The notes: generated by a model not told the origin, from the letters alone. Positions 34,331 to 47,027 are shown, numbered from the stretch's first letter. The stretch is DNA of 64,000 nt from Vigna angularis (GCF_016808095.1 NC_068971.1:8134501-8198500); one strand, 5' to 3'. A program made the numbers and translations.

Positions 34331-36744
34331 CACTACAAAAATAGTATATTATAATTGGGGTTCAATTCTTGCGGTTTTAAAAACCTCAGATAATTTCTAG
34401 TGATTTTTTTCAAAATCGCAGTTAAGTTTTTAATTATTTTTTTAAAATATATTTCTGGCAGTTTCCTTCTAAACTGTCCTTAATTTTTGAATTTATTTTT
34501 TTAATAAATAAATTTTTACGTTTTTAAAGTTATATTTTTAGCGGTTTGCTAGTAAAAACATCTAAAAAAATTCCCTCAAATCCTTCTTATTACCTATGTT
34601 TCCTCTTTCTTCTTCTCCATTTTCCATTTTGTTCTCCAGTGTCTCACAGTTGACCATTTGCTTCTCCATTTTCCATAGTGTGAAAGTGAAAAGTACAATG
34701 CTACCTCTGGAAAAATGAAGTGTTTCTTGCTAGATTAGGGGGATGCCTAGTATTCTGTTGGGTGGTTTTTAATTAACAGTGATAGCATTAGTCTTGTGAC
34801 ATGGATTTCTTGATTACTGCCTATATCTATTTTATTTCCAGAAGTCTCCACATTCTGAGTTTGAATACTTTGTTTTTTAGTGTCTATTATTGTGCTCTTG
34901 TTTTGTTACCGTTCTGTACTTATTTCTTGTGGTTGACTTGACATGAATTACTTCAGTTGGCTGAACACATTCCATTAGAGGGAGTATCCCAGTAGTTAGA
35001 TCAGCAGCAGGTACTTGCTTTTTTGCAAGGTAAATGTGCATTTCATGTAAACTATTACACACTGATTGCTTGTATTTTTTTTAATTGACTGGTACTTATT
35101 CCACATAGCATACACATGTTTTATTTTGAATATATCTCAAGATACAAATTTATTTTACTTATACCTTGTTTCAGAGAAGTATGAGCCTGTTAATGCAAAA
35201 TGGACAACAAAAAGATGTGCTGTTTGCAGATGGGTTGAAGATTGGGAAGATAACAAAATTATTATCTGTAACAGGTTTTTTTCATTTTTTTTATAATTTT
35301 TTGGGTTTTCTAATGCTTTATTTCAAATTTCTTAGGCTTTAAAGGTAGTGATTTACACAGGTTCACTTGTTCATTGTGCAGATGCCACAAATAGCAGTCC
35401 ACCAAGAGTGCTGTGGGGAAAAAATGTTTAGGATTTAACTTCTTGGGTTTGTAGAGTATGTGAAACTCCCGATGTTGAGAGAGAGTGTTGCCTCTGTCTA
35501 GTAAAAGGCATGTCACATTTAGTATTTTGAAAGTCTGACCTCTTTTTTCTTGTCTATTTCCTGTGATGTTAAATTATTTATGAAAGTAGTACACGATGGA
35601 TTCAGCATTCTTAAAAGGAGGTCTTTTTCATTATTATATATTGAGTTAACCTTTTAATTATTTAAAAAAAATTGTTTTACTTTGGTGGATCATCAATAAT
35701 AATATTTTTCCTTTTTTGTCCATTTTCACATTGTTAAGAAATCCTCTTATAACTCTAATCCTGATACAAATGTGGTTGTAGTTCTAGTGTTATGAATTTG
35801 CAATTTGCACCGGCCTTGTTTTTTTTTCCTCCATAAGTTTTATCCTTAATTGTCAGTGTCGTGATCAAGTGCTAATATGCTTTTCCCACATTGGAAGCAC
35901 TTGCTTTTCAGGTGGTGCTCTTAAGCCAACTGATGTTGAAATGTTGTGGGTTCATGTAACATGTGCTTGGTTTCGACCTCAAGTTGTTTTCCAAGAACAT
36001 GTGCTTGGAATCAAGCATTTCATTTACCTTGATATTTATGAAAAGATTGCAATGTTCTATAAAAATAACCGAATTGGTTTTTTTGACTGCTTAATTGGCT
36101 TAAATTCAATTGCGTTTTTCAGATATGTGGCTTCGAAATATGCCAATTCTGGTTTACTGAATGAGAAGAGTGATGGAGGTGGAGGCTCATAGGGAGATTT
36201 CTGTTACAGAGAGAGTGACACTCTAGATTCAAAGTCCAATGGAAGAAGGAACCAAATGATGATGAATTGAATTGAAGAAGATCTAGTCATTTTAAGTGAA
36301 CATATTATTTGAATAATGTTATTATTTATATGGAACAATTACTTGTATCAAAACAAAACATGTTTATAATTTATTTTATATAATATTTAATTTTAGTTTC
36401 AAATTATTTTATTATATCTTTTGTTTATTATAGCATTTTTTTAATATAATCAACTAAATATTACCAAAAAAAATCAATCTGACAGCATTCCCGGCAATTT
36501 TGGAACTCCTATAAGTTTCGACGATTTGCAAAACTCTTGTAATTTTCGACGGTAAAATTCTTGTAATTCCCGACGGTTTTGACTAAAATCCCCAGGTGGC
36601 GGTTTTGATCAAAACTCCCGGTAATCACTATCGACGATGCTTTTTTCAGGAATTTTCGTAATTGTGAGAAATGCATTTACCAGGGATTGAAACTGTCGAT
36701 AACGACAAAAATAATTCCTAGTAAAATTAGTCTTTTTTGTAGTG
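34331..36744. mobile_element. Non-autonomous CACTA element carrying an ATX-like gene fragment
   Basis: The left end CACTACAAAAATAG and the right end TTTTTTGTAGTG are inverted, and ATA flanks both (34328-34330 and 36745-36747), a 3-bp duplication as expected for CACTA transposition. Subterminal zones hold GCGGTTTT / GACGGTTTT-type repeats. No transposase is present. The interior, 34944 to about 36020, is a piece of a trithorax-like histone methyltransferase gene with introns. This is the Pack-CACTA pattern of host gene capture. Confidence 0.85.
34944..36020 (+). pseudogene. Captured ATX3/4/5-like PHD-finger gene fragment
   Basis: Four exon pieces can be read. Piece a (34944-35029) reads ELLQLAEH and, in a shifted part, VLAFLQ. 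Piece b (35175-35274) reads KYEPVNAKW, RCAVCRWVEDW and NKIIICN. Piece c (35382 to about 35506) reads IAVHQEC after a one-base frameshift and then SWVCRVCETPDVERECCLC. Piece d (35912 to about 36000) reads GGALKPTDVEMLWVHVTCAW. Together these are the PHD and extended-PHD zinc-finger region of plant ATX-type H3K4 methyltransferases. Introns are retained with GT/AG borders, except a GC donor after piece c, so capture was from genomic DNA, not mRNA. In-frame stops, the frameshift and the absence of the SET domain mean it is non-functional as an enzyme. Confidence 0.88.
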
Positions 36745-39347
36745 ATATATGACTGTGTACTTAATTAGTTTTAAAATTTTTTAATTAGGATACATTTAAT
36801 AAGTATTATAATTTTTTTGTATATGTAGATGTAAATATTATAATTGTATATAGTATATAGGTATGTTAAAAAGGATTGTTAATTTTTTTAAAGGAATAAT
36901 TAAATAATTAAATTATTACCTAATAACATTTAATGAAAAAAAGTGTGTTCATATTAATAGTAAATAATAATAATTAAACAAATGAATTTGGTTTGATATT
37001 TCCTTTTATTCACCAAAAAATTACAAAATCTACAAAACCAAAATATCAACATTGCTAAATAAATTTTCTTTACCATACCTATATGATTCCTAATTTTCTA
37101 TCATAAATGGAAATACGTAGAGGCAATATCAGTCCTTATCGGCCCTTGTTGGGTTCATCTTCTGAAAATCCTAAACAATCCATAATAATTTTCAAACAAA
37201 TATTCAAACAGTACGTAACTCAGATTTCTCATTCCGAATGAGAATACGTAGAAACAAGGTCAATCATTTTCGGGTCCATAAAACAAAACAAAAAACATTT
37301 TTGTTTCTTTATAGTATTATAATTGGGGAAAATTAAATATTTTTGAAAAATTTTGTTTAGTTAATTAATATTTTTGAAATATTGGTTTCTAGGTAAATGT
37401 ATTTTTTTAATATGGTAATAATTTGAATCAATATTATGTTAATAATTATAAGCAATATTTCTTATGATAATTAGGTATAATATCTTGATATTATACTATA
37501 ATTTGCTGCGTTAGTTTCTTTTTAAAAGATAAAGATATGATTCTAAAAATTGACAAATTTTTTGACAATAATCAATGTCTTATATATTATTTGATTTTTT
37601 GAAATATATTGAAACCAAGATCATTTCTTTTCTTATATCTTTTATTGTTAATTAATTCACAATTAAGGAAAGATTAGCATAATATTACCATGTGTATATA
37701 AATACACACTATCACACAAAAAAAAATGGAGAAAAAAAATACTGAGAGGTACGCATAAATAATAGGAAAAGAAAGAGCCGAGAGGGAAATAAGTTCTCAC
37801 ATAAGAGGGGGCTTTGCAACAATAATTACTAACGAAGAAATGGTTGGAGTACCAAAAGCTACCAAGGTATGTTACCTCCAATTTTTTTTTTTCTTTTGAT
37901 TTGGATATTATATTATATTGTACGCACTTTTCTTTCACGCTTAGTTTTGACATTTTTCTCTAAGGGTATTATCTTAACTACTCGCAAATATCTTGTTTGA
38001 AATCATAAAAAACAAAAGTCTTCCTTAGTTTCCTTTAGTATTGGTTAGATCTCTTCCAACGTGATACCTATTTTCAAATTTCCTTTTTTAAAATAAATAA
38101 ATAAATAAACAATTCCAAAAACTAAAGAATATTTACATATTATTTTAAAAAAAATAATAAATTATAAAATAAAAGATAAAGATGCTTTCACATTTACAAA
38201 GGTATGAACAATCGTGTGATTGTCTGCATCATACTAGTACTTAATTCTTTCTCTAAATAATTAAATATTGTTTTAAGAAAAATATAAGTATTGATCGTCC
38301 GCGTCAACCTAGTACTTGGTTCTTTCCTTTTTCCACCACTTTAAGATACCAAAAAATTAAAAAATCTTCAAAATCAAAATATCAACATTGCTAAACAAAT
38401 TTTCTTTACGAGAACTATGTGATCCCTGATGTTATGATGGAGATACGTAAAGGCAAGGTCAGCCCTTGTCGGGTTCACTTTCTCAAAATCCAAAACAATC
38501 CATAATAATTTTCAAAAAGTACGTTTTGTAGAACATTCTTATTTTTTGGTTTTTCAAAATAAATTATGGGGACGACTCCTAAATTATTTTTTCTTTAAAC
38601 CCGTTTATTTTTTATTCGTCGTTCCGTTGTGATCTCAGTTGTGACAGTAATGTTTGAATAAATTTTATCTTTAAATGAATAAATATTAGTTTTTTTTTCT
38701 ATTTTTCAAATTTTATTAAAATATGTATCCAATTTTTATTAATTTTTAATATAAATTTTTTAAAGTTGTATTTAAAAGTTAAAATTATGTAAAATATTTA
38801 GTTATAATGTTTGAATAATGTTAACATTATAATTTAATACTCAAATAATAAATAAGTTTTAATGTATGTTATTTATGAAAATAAAATTATAAAATAGTCA
38901 ATGTAATTCATATTCATTTATGAATTGAGTTTTCACTTAATAAATTAATAAAATAAATTATTATTAATGACTGGAATTTGAGTTGACCTGGTATTAGTTA
39001 TTTAATTTTAGGTTCAAATATAATACAGGCTCTCGATCATATGATAAATGCATTATATTTGTAATTTTTTACATCTTCAGTGTTAACAAATATAATGCAA
39101 AGAAATAATGAGTCCAATTAAAATAGTAAAATTCTGCTAGAAATTTTTTTTTATAGTAGATTTGAGAAAATTTAAGTTATTTTTAGTGCATTTAATCCTT
39201 GCCTACGTACGCAATTGTTTTTTATTTGTATTTTTTTAAAGAAAAATAACAAAATTAAATATATTTTTGAATAAATAAGATTTGAGTTTGATTTAATAAT
39301 AATATATAGCAAGCAACAAACATGTTATATGGGATAGTAAGATGTAC

Positions 39348-39397
<50 letters not shown>

Positions 39398-39524
39398 GCG
39401 ATATTAAAATGTTTAACAGTAATCAAATGGGTAAATGATTATACGTTTACGATTTTTTTTTCTAAGTAATGTTTAGATAAATAAATAAATAATTTAAATG
39501 AATAAATATTATCTGAAACCGAGC
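36745..39524. other. Spacer with old duplicated flank and repeat pieces
   Basis: No gene is recognised. Segments 36838-37012 and 38897-39120 are diverged relatives of gene B upstream DNA (53196-53640), same orientation, with about 1.9 kb between them. Within that, 37012-37220 and 38340-38520 are direct copies sharing AATATCAACATTGCTAAA and an ATACGTA-AGGCAA motif, a retrotransposon-like sequence. A (TA)n tract lies at about 39355-39393. Confidence 0.5.
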
Positions 39525-40561
39525 CACTACTAAAAAAAAGTTTTGAAGTCAGTGCTTTTCGGTTTTTATATTGGACGTTATTAATGTTGGAAACTGATAA
39601 TTTTTGACGTTGGCAACATTTTCCTTTTTCATTTTCCAAGGTTAATAAACTTTTTTTTGTTTTATTAATCAATAATGATCTACTTTTATAAATCTACAAT
39701 GAAAGGCATAAAAACAACCAATATAATTCAGTTTATATCATTTTATAGAGCATGAAGTATATGAAATATAAACTAAAGCAAAAACGATGACAATAGTAGT
39801 ATTAATTTGTGAATTTTAGTTTTGATAATTATGGTTATTGATTTTGGTTGGATTTTTTTACCACTTCTTAGAACTCCTATTTTAGGAGAAAAACACGAGG
39901 AACTCTTACTTTGGATCTCTATGAAGTATAAAAATCATTTGGAAAGTTAATTGCGATAGATCTTTAAACAACCACAAAAAAGGTCGTTTTCTATTTTGTG
40001 TTAATCTTTTTGTTTTTTTTCCAAACTTTGCAAAAATATTTTAAACACTTAAACTTTGAATTTTGATCTAAAATTTCTTGTGCGGGCTTCTCATGATATT
40101 TTGGTGCTTTAGACAAATTTTCAAGTCATTTGGAATTGTTTTGAATATACTCTCAATTTAACTTAAGCTTTTATATATAACGTGTAGTATGAACAACAAA
40201 TGTATAACCTATAGTATGAACAACAAACAAGTTCAAAACATCAATATCAATACCAACAAGTTCAACCTTCTTGAAAATAAAAACGAAAACTAACATTTTT
40301 TAAGGTGGCTTTGTTGGAATAAAGTGTTGCTGCTTGTGAGAGAGGAAAAAGAACGCGCCTATGAAGGAGAACACAAAATCAATCGATAAAAATGAACGAA
40401 AATCATACCTAAACTAGTTAATCAACATCATTTGTATAAAATGAAAGAAAGATAACATATGTTGGTTGCCAAACTTCGTTCAAGAAAATATTACATTTTG
40501 ACGTCTTATACCCTTTTGATGTTTGAAACAAGGGCATCTAACTTCATAGTGAGTACATTTT

Positions 40562-40966
40562 TGTAAGGGCTGAAGGGCCCATTCCCCTCACTTCTTCTAG
40601 AAGCCCAAACACAGTTGTTACTCCAGCTCCAGCTGTTAAGAAACCATTAGAGGAGAGAGCCAAAAGAACCACAAAAACAACCACATTACTTAAAGGATTA
40701 TGTGGTCACGTGTCTAGCAACCAATAAAGAGGGGAGTTCAGTTAGCAAGAAATGATTGAATTATTATTGTATTTTTTTCTTTTATAGCTATATGCACATG
40801 ATTAGTACTGCAAGGCAGAGCCAAGTGCATATATAATACAATATTGTAATAGAGAGGAGAGAAGAATATAACAGTAAATTTCCCTCTCTGAAATTTTCTC
40901 TCTTCATCTCTGAATATTCTCTTTTCTCTGCCATCTCCCTTTTCTATTTCCTGCAACATCCTTACA
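40562..40966 (+). repeat. 5' LTR of the second gypsy element
   Basis: TG...CA ends and similarity to 46412-46808. The primer-binding region that follows reads TTGGTGCTTTCATTGA; it is not the initiator-Met site and its tRNA was not assigned. Confidence 0.93.
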
Positions 40967-40992
40967 TTGGTGCTTTCATTGACCCTTACTCC

Positions 40993-41850
40993 ATGGCAGA
41001 ATCTTCCCTCCCCCAGGATGAGCTCACCAAATTAAATATAAAGCTTGAACAACTTTTACTCTCCCATGCTAACCTTTCCAACACCCTCCACGATATTGTC
41101 AACCGCACCACAATCTTGGAAACTCAACCTCACCAAACCCACTTCCCCTCTCCTACCTGCCCCTTAAAATTTGACCTCCCTACCTTTAATGGCTCTGATG
41201 CCCTTGGTTGTATCTTCAAGGTCAACCAATTCTTCGACTATCACCAAACACCAACCGACCAACGCATCAAGATAACATCCTTTTACCTGGAGGGTCAAGC
41301 CTTAGCTTGGTTTCAATGGATGTTTAACAATGAACTGCTTTCATCTTGGGAATCATTCTTACGAGCTCTCGAGTTGTGTTTCGCCTCCTCTAAGTTCGAT
41401 GATCCCATTGCAGATACCCAGACTCAGAGCCTCCAAGATTATCTATCCGAGTTTGAAATTTTGGCCAGTCGCATCTCTGATTATCCACCCAGCTTTTACC
41501 TAAGTTGTTTCCTCTCTAGCTTGAAACCTTATCTCCGCCGCGAGGTTACCGCTTTCCAACCCCCGATCTACCCCATGCTATTGCTTTAGCTAAACTACAT
41601 GAAGACAAATTTTGTTCCTCCCTTCCGCCACCCAACCGTTTCGACCGCACACCCATACCTCCTCCGCCCTTGACAACAACCCCACCTACACAGCCTAAAC
41701 CTCTCCCTCCTCTACTACCTACACCACCTACCAAACTTCCCATTAAACGCCTCTCTGAGGCAGAGATGTAGGCCCGTAGAGAGAAAAACCTTTGTTTTAA
41801 TTGCGATGAGCGCTACACACGAGGCCATAGATGCAAACCGCAATTTCTGC
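40993..41850 (+). pseudogene. gag remnant of the second gypsy element
   Basis: The first 198 codons are open and read as a gypsy capsid (FDLPTFNGSD, then YLEGQALAWFQWM). A frameshift then ends the frame at 41589. The following sequence still encodes a degraded zinc knuckle near 41795 (CFNCDERYTRGHRC) in a frame interrupted by a TAG. The product could not form a complete gag. Confidence 0.85.
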
Positions 41851-42012
41851 TCCTCACTCCATTCGACACTAACAACCAAGAGGATTGCCTCTCCTCCGAG
41901 AACTCGATAGTTGTTGAGGACACCTCACAAGAAGTGGGGCTCATTAGTCTTCATGTCTTTTCGGGTCAATGGACCCCTATAACATTTCGGGTCATGTCGG
42001 AACAATCGGTAC

Positions 42013-43034
42013 TGTTATAGAGTCGCGCAGCGGAATAAAATACTCGGAAAGCGTGTTACGGTCACAAATCAAGTTATGATGGTCCGTTTTAGAAAATCAA
42101 TTTTCTTAGAGAAAATTTAACAAACAATTGATGTGCATAAAACAGTAAAGAGTGTAAGGAATAGAAAAGTTAACACACTGGATTTTTATCCTGGTTCGAT
42201 TCAAAAGAATCTACATCCAATTGTTAATCACTATAAAAAGTGATTAACGATTTCACTAAAATCAGTTTCAACAAATTACAATTAAGAGTGACTAAACAGA
42301 AAGATAAAACCTTCCTTTGACCAACGAACTGGAAGCAAACAATCTACACTTTCCTTCGACTGACGAAACGGAACAGTGCAAAACAGTTTTTCCTTCGACC
42401 AACGAACTGGAAGAACAGTAGCGTTGCTAACTCGAAGAGAAGCGCTCCGACCTTTGACCCACAAAGCGTGAGCTTCTCCTTTTCACGAGACTAGGCAGTG
42501 CAATGAACTAGCTTATGGAACTTCCTCAGATCACATTGTATTCTCAAAAGCTCAAAGTTATCTTCTAAGAGTTTTGGAAATAACTTATATAGCCAACTGG
42601 TCTAAGTTCGCAGAGATGAATTATAACTGCCACAGATAATCGATTATTGTTAGTGATAATCGATTATTTTAGTCCGTTACAGGGTTTTTCAAAAGTGATA
42701 ATCGATTATCCTGAGGAATAATCGATTATTCCATAAACTTTGGCAGTTCTCATCAGAACTAGTGATAATTGATTATTTGGAGTAATAATCGATTATTACA
42801 GAGCAACGAGGTTTTCCAAAAGGACTCAGGATAATCGATTATAGCTTCTAATAATCGATTAAATGCATAACAGTTCTAGAAATACGAATTTTTCTAAGTA
42901 TTACATGTTTAAGGCTTTTCCTAATACATTTATAATCTACAAAGTGCTTTTAAAATAGTTATCACAATCTATCGTCTTTCAGCATCATCAAAATCATTTA
43001 TCTTCAATTTTACCAATGCTCCTCATTGGTAACA
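42013..43034. mobile_element. Insertion between gag and protease, probably a solo LTR or TRIM-like
   Basis: Ends are TGTTATAG and GGTAACA, with imperfect flanking GGTAC/GGTCA. The gag-pol frame resumes directly after it at the protease, which supports insertion. It is non-coding. One part repeats CCTTCGACCAACGAACTGGAAG-like motifs (about 42310-42415); another holds an array of TAATCGATTA palindromes (42640-42870). Confidence 0.65.
42640..42870. repeat. TAATCGATTA palindrome cluster
   Basis: Eight copies, seven exact and one with a single change, of TAATCGATTA lie irregularly spaced here. Several extend to longer perfect palindromes such as GGAATAATCGATTATTCC and GTAATAATCGATTATTAC. The spacing is uneven, unlike a simple tandem repeat. 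Confidence 0.9.
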
Positions 43035-43039
43035 GGTCA

Positions 43040-46000
43040 CAGGATCCATACAAGGTTATGCTGTCCATATTTTGGTTGATAGTGGGGCAACACATAACTT
43101 CATCCAACACAGAGTAGCCCAATTCCTCCATTTACCATCACAACCCACACCAAGCCTATTACGTGTAATGGTAGGTAATGGTGAGTTTTTGCCATGTTCT
43201 AGTTTCTGTCCCAATGTTCTACTCACTTTGGACAACTAAGAATTTCCTATTGATTTGTACCCGCTTGAATTGTCTAGCACTAATGTGGTTCTTGGGGTTC
43301 ATTGGCTTTCATTGATAAGCCTGTTAATGATGGACTATAACGGTCCATTTATGTGGTTCAATTGGAAAAACAAACTTGTGGAGTTAAAGGGGGATCTGGG
43401 CCCAAATCCCTCACCCATTTCAGCCCACCAACTCCGCCGTTTACACTCCATTAATAGGGTCGAAGCCCCTTTTCAACTTACCATGGACTCACACCCTCTT
43501 TCATTTCCTCCAATTATCACAACTTCATCCCCTTCAATTTCACCCATTCCTTCCTCACCTGAACCTACACTGCAATCCCTAATCTCCCAATACCACACAT
43601 TATTCTTCATCCCCACCGCCCTTCCTCCACAACGCCCTACTCATCACTCAATTACATTAAATCCAAACACAGCTCCTATATCAGTGAGACCATACCGCTA
43701 TCCTTATTTCCAAAAGCAAGAAATTGAAACCTAAGTTCAGAGAATGTTGGATTTCGGTTTCATCAAACCAAGCAACGATTCATTCTCCTCTCCAATCCTT
43801 CTCTTCAAAAAGAAAGACGGAACATGGCGTATTTGCGTGAATTACAAGGCCCTCAACACAGCCGCCGTTAAGGACAAATTCCCAATACCCACCGTCGACG
43901 AATTACTTGACGAATTGGGACATGCATCCTGGTTTTCTAAATTGGATCTTTTCTCGAGTTTTCATCAAATACTCATGGTACCTGCTGATTATGAGAAAAC
44001 TGCATTCCAAACTCATAATGGGCACTTCGAGTTTCGAGTAACGCCGTTTGGCTTATGTAACGCACGCTTCACTTTTCAAGCTACTAAGAACGATTTATTT
44101 CGTCCTCATTTACGCTGCTTTATCATAGTGTTCTTCGATGACATCCTTGTGTATAGCGCTACTCTCTCTGAGCATGTCAACCACTTGGAGACCACTTTCC
44201 AGTTACTGTTTTCAAATTGTTTCAGACTCAAGGGAAACAAATGTTTTATCGGGCACCAATCCATCCAGTACCTTGGGCATATGGTTTCCCATGAGGGTGT
44301 TAAACTAGACCCGAAAAAGCTCGTCGCAGTAAGGAATTTGCCTACCCCTACTACAATCAAATCCCTACGTGGCTTTCTTGGCCTTACAAGGTTTTATCGC
44401 AAATTTGTTTCAGGCTATGCATCCATTGCCCATCCCCTCATTGAGCTCCTTAAGATGGATATTTTTTTGTGGCATGATCTAGCTTCTGAGGTTTTTTTAC
44501 ATATGAAGAATGCATTACTGGTTGCACCTGTTTTAGCTATTCCCAAATTTGACTCTCTATTCACTATTCAAATAGATGCTTTAGGAACATGCATGAGGGG
44601 AGTTCTCTCACAACAGGGTCATCCAATTGCTTATTTTAATAACCAATTTTGTCCCAAACTCTGCAATTCCTCCACATATATACGCAAATTGTGTGCCATA
44701 ACTACTATTGTTCAGAAATTGCGCCAATACCTCTTAGGTCGCCATTTTTTCATCCAAACAGATCAACGATCCATTAAGGAATTGTTATCTCAAACACTTC
44801 TCACACTGGAGCAACAATAGTATCTCTTCAAATTGTTGGGCTTTGACTTTGAAATTCAATATCGTCCTAGAAAGAGCAATGCAACAGTTGATGCTCTCTC
44901 TCGACTTGATGCTTCTACTCATCCAGCCACAGATTCACTTATGGTGTTGTCTATCCCACATTCAAAATTCTTGTCGGATCTCAAATCATCCTTACAAAGT
45001 AATCACGAGTTTATCACTTTAAGAGACAAGATCACGATTGACCCACAAGAATTCTCTCTTTTTTCATTAAAGGAGGATCTCATTCTCGTCAAAGACAAAA
45101 TATGGCTACCTCATACGTGCTCTTTCATTCCACTCTTACTACACGAGTTTCATTCCACTCCAATAGCTGGGCATACGGGGATTTCACGAACCTTGAGTAA
45201 ACTAATGGATAATTTCTATTGGCACACCATTCGCAGAGATGTTAAGGCATTTGTTGAACAATGTGTCACATGCTAGCAAACTAAACTCCCTACACACTAC
45301 TAACCTGGTTTACTTCAACCAATTGCCCCCCTTCTCACTGTTGGGAAGATCTCTCACTTGACTTTATCATTGGCCTTCCTCCTTACAAGGGATTCATCAC
45401 TATCCTGGTTGTCGTGGACAGGTTCTGTAAGGGCGCTCATTTTGGAATTCTTCCAAGATCTTTCACCGCATCCAATGTGGCACAATGATTTGTTGATATA
45501 GTTTGCAAACATCACGGTTTACCTCACAACCTCATTTCTGATCGTGATCCCATTTTCCTAAGTCATTTTTGGTAGGAACTGTTTCGCCTAAGTGGCACTA
45601 AGTTGCGTTTGTCAACTGCCTACCATCCCTAAACGGATGGTCAAACAGAGGTCACCAACAAGGTATTGCAGCAGTACCTTTGCTGCTTTGTCCACCACAA
45701 GCCTTCCCTTTGGGGCAAGTTTCTTTCTTGGGCAGAATGGAGTTTCAACACTTCAGTCAATGCATCAACTAGATTCACACCTTTTGAGGTAATGTATGGT
45801 CGCAAGCCCCCACTCATGTCTCCTTTCCTTCCAGAAGAAACTTCTAATGCAGCGGTGCAACACGAAATATCCACCCGTGTTGAGATTCTTCAAAAGCTTG
45901 CCTCTAATTTGCAAAAGGCTGAAGCAGCAATGAAGAAATGGGTTGACCGACACCGAAAAGACTTACCGTTTGAGGTAGATGATTGGGTTTACATTCGTCT

Positions 46001-46529
46001 CCGTCCTCGTCGTCAATCCTCTTTGACAGGCACTACCTATGGGAAACTTACGAAATGGTTTTTTGGCCCTTTCAAAATCACGAGGAAAATTGGAGAGGTT
46101 GCGTATGAAGTGGACCTTCCCCATACTGCCAAGATCCATAACGTCTTCCATGTTAACATCCTTTGTCCTCACAAAGGGCCACTACCTTCTTCCCCCTTGT
46201 CACTCCCACTTGACATTGAGGATAATCAGCCTGTGTTAGAACCAGCTGCCATTCTGGATTGGAAATGGGATAATTCTAATTCTCCTCCAAAAATTCAAGT
46301 CTTGATTCAGTGGCGAGGCCTACCTCTTGAGGAAGCAAGCTGGGAACCTTGGCTACAGATTCAACAACAATTCAACGTTGAGGATAAGGTGTTTCTCGAA
46401 CTAGGAGGAGATGTAAGGGCTGAAGGGCCCATTCCCCTCACTCCTTCTAGAAGCCCAAACACAGTTGTTACTCCAACTCCAGCTGTTGAGAAACCGTTAG
46501 AGGAGAGAGCCAAAAGAACTAAAAAATAG
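43040..46529 (+). pseudogene. pol remnant of the second gypsy element
   Basis: Protease is recognisable at about 43077 (LVDSGATHNFIQ). Reverse transcriptase lies at 43744-44400 with FFDDILVYS, and RNase H at 44500-44820. The integrase finger is at 45150-45276 (ending QCVTC) and the catalytic core at 45340-45670, with several in-frame stops. The open part 45666-46529 holds the integrase tail (EVMYGRKPP) and a chromodomain (VLIQWRGLPLEEASWE) near 46290-46340. The last 39 codons run into the 3' LTR. Stops at 43732, 44818 and 45274, among others, make it inactive. Confidence 0.9.
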
Positions 46530-46808
46530 CCACATTACCTAAAGTGGTTACATGTCCAACAACTAGTAAAAAGGGGAATTCAATTAGCAAGAAATGATTG
46601 GAATTATTATTGTATTTTTTCTTTTATTGTTATATGCACATGATTAGTACTGCAAGGCAGAGCCAAGTGCATATATAATACAGTAATGTAATAGAGAGGA
46701 GACAGGAATATAACAGTAAATTTCCCTCTCTGAAATTTTCTCTCTTCATCTCTGAATATTCTTTTTTCTATGCCATCTCCCTTTTCTATTTCCTGCAGCA
46801 TTCTTACA
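46412..46808 (+). repeat. 3' LTR of the second gypsy element
   Basis: It matches the 5' LTR and is preceded by the purine tract AACTAGGAGGAGA. The pol reading frame continues across its start. Confidence 0.92.
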
Positions 46809-47027
46809 ATTTTCACCTTCGCGCCAAAGATTTTAATGAAATTTAGCCAATATGATGTCGAATTTCTCAATTTTCGACGACCAATAATTAATTGACGTCG
46901 AAAAACTCCAAATTTTGACTTCTTCAATGAACTTCTATCTACAAAATTGGCACTGGTCATTTTTAACGTTGTCTTTTTGTTTTCTAACGTTTAACGCGAA
47001 ACGTTGAAGCCTTATTTTGCACCAGTG

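Larger units (their letters stand above)
40562..46808 (+). mobile_element. Second Ty3-gypsy chromovirus element, decayed
   Basis: Short LTRs (405 and 397 bp) begin TGTAAGGGCTGAAGG and end CTTACA. The flanking 5-bp duplication is ATTTT (40557-40561 and 46809-46813). Between them are gag, protease, reverse transcriptase, RNase H, integrase and chromodomain pieces in order, with many stops and frameshifts, plus a 1-kb insertion at 42013-43034. The LTRs differ at many sites, so it is older than the element at 7250. Confidence 0.93.
39525..47027. mobile_element. CACTA-like element split by a gypsy insertion
   Basis: The left end CACTACTAAAAAAAAG at 39525 and the right end, reverse complement CACTGGTGCAAAATAAGG, are flanked by AGC on both sides (39522-39524 and 47028-47030). 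GACGTT/AACGTC-type motifs near both ends look subterminal. Without the 6.25-kb gypsy insertion the element is about 1.25 kb with no transposase. Terminal repeats match only in their outer bases, so the call is moderate. Confidence 0.6.

Noticed and set aside
34925..35516. Minus-strand frames over the ATX-like fragment
   Set aside because: Shadows of the plus-strand exon pieces, with no motif of their own.
41337..41337. Centre of symmetry of the two arms as a functional site
   Set aside because: It falls inside a gypsy gag remnant inserted in the spacer; the position is arithmetic only.
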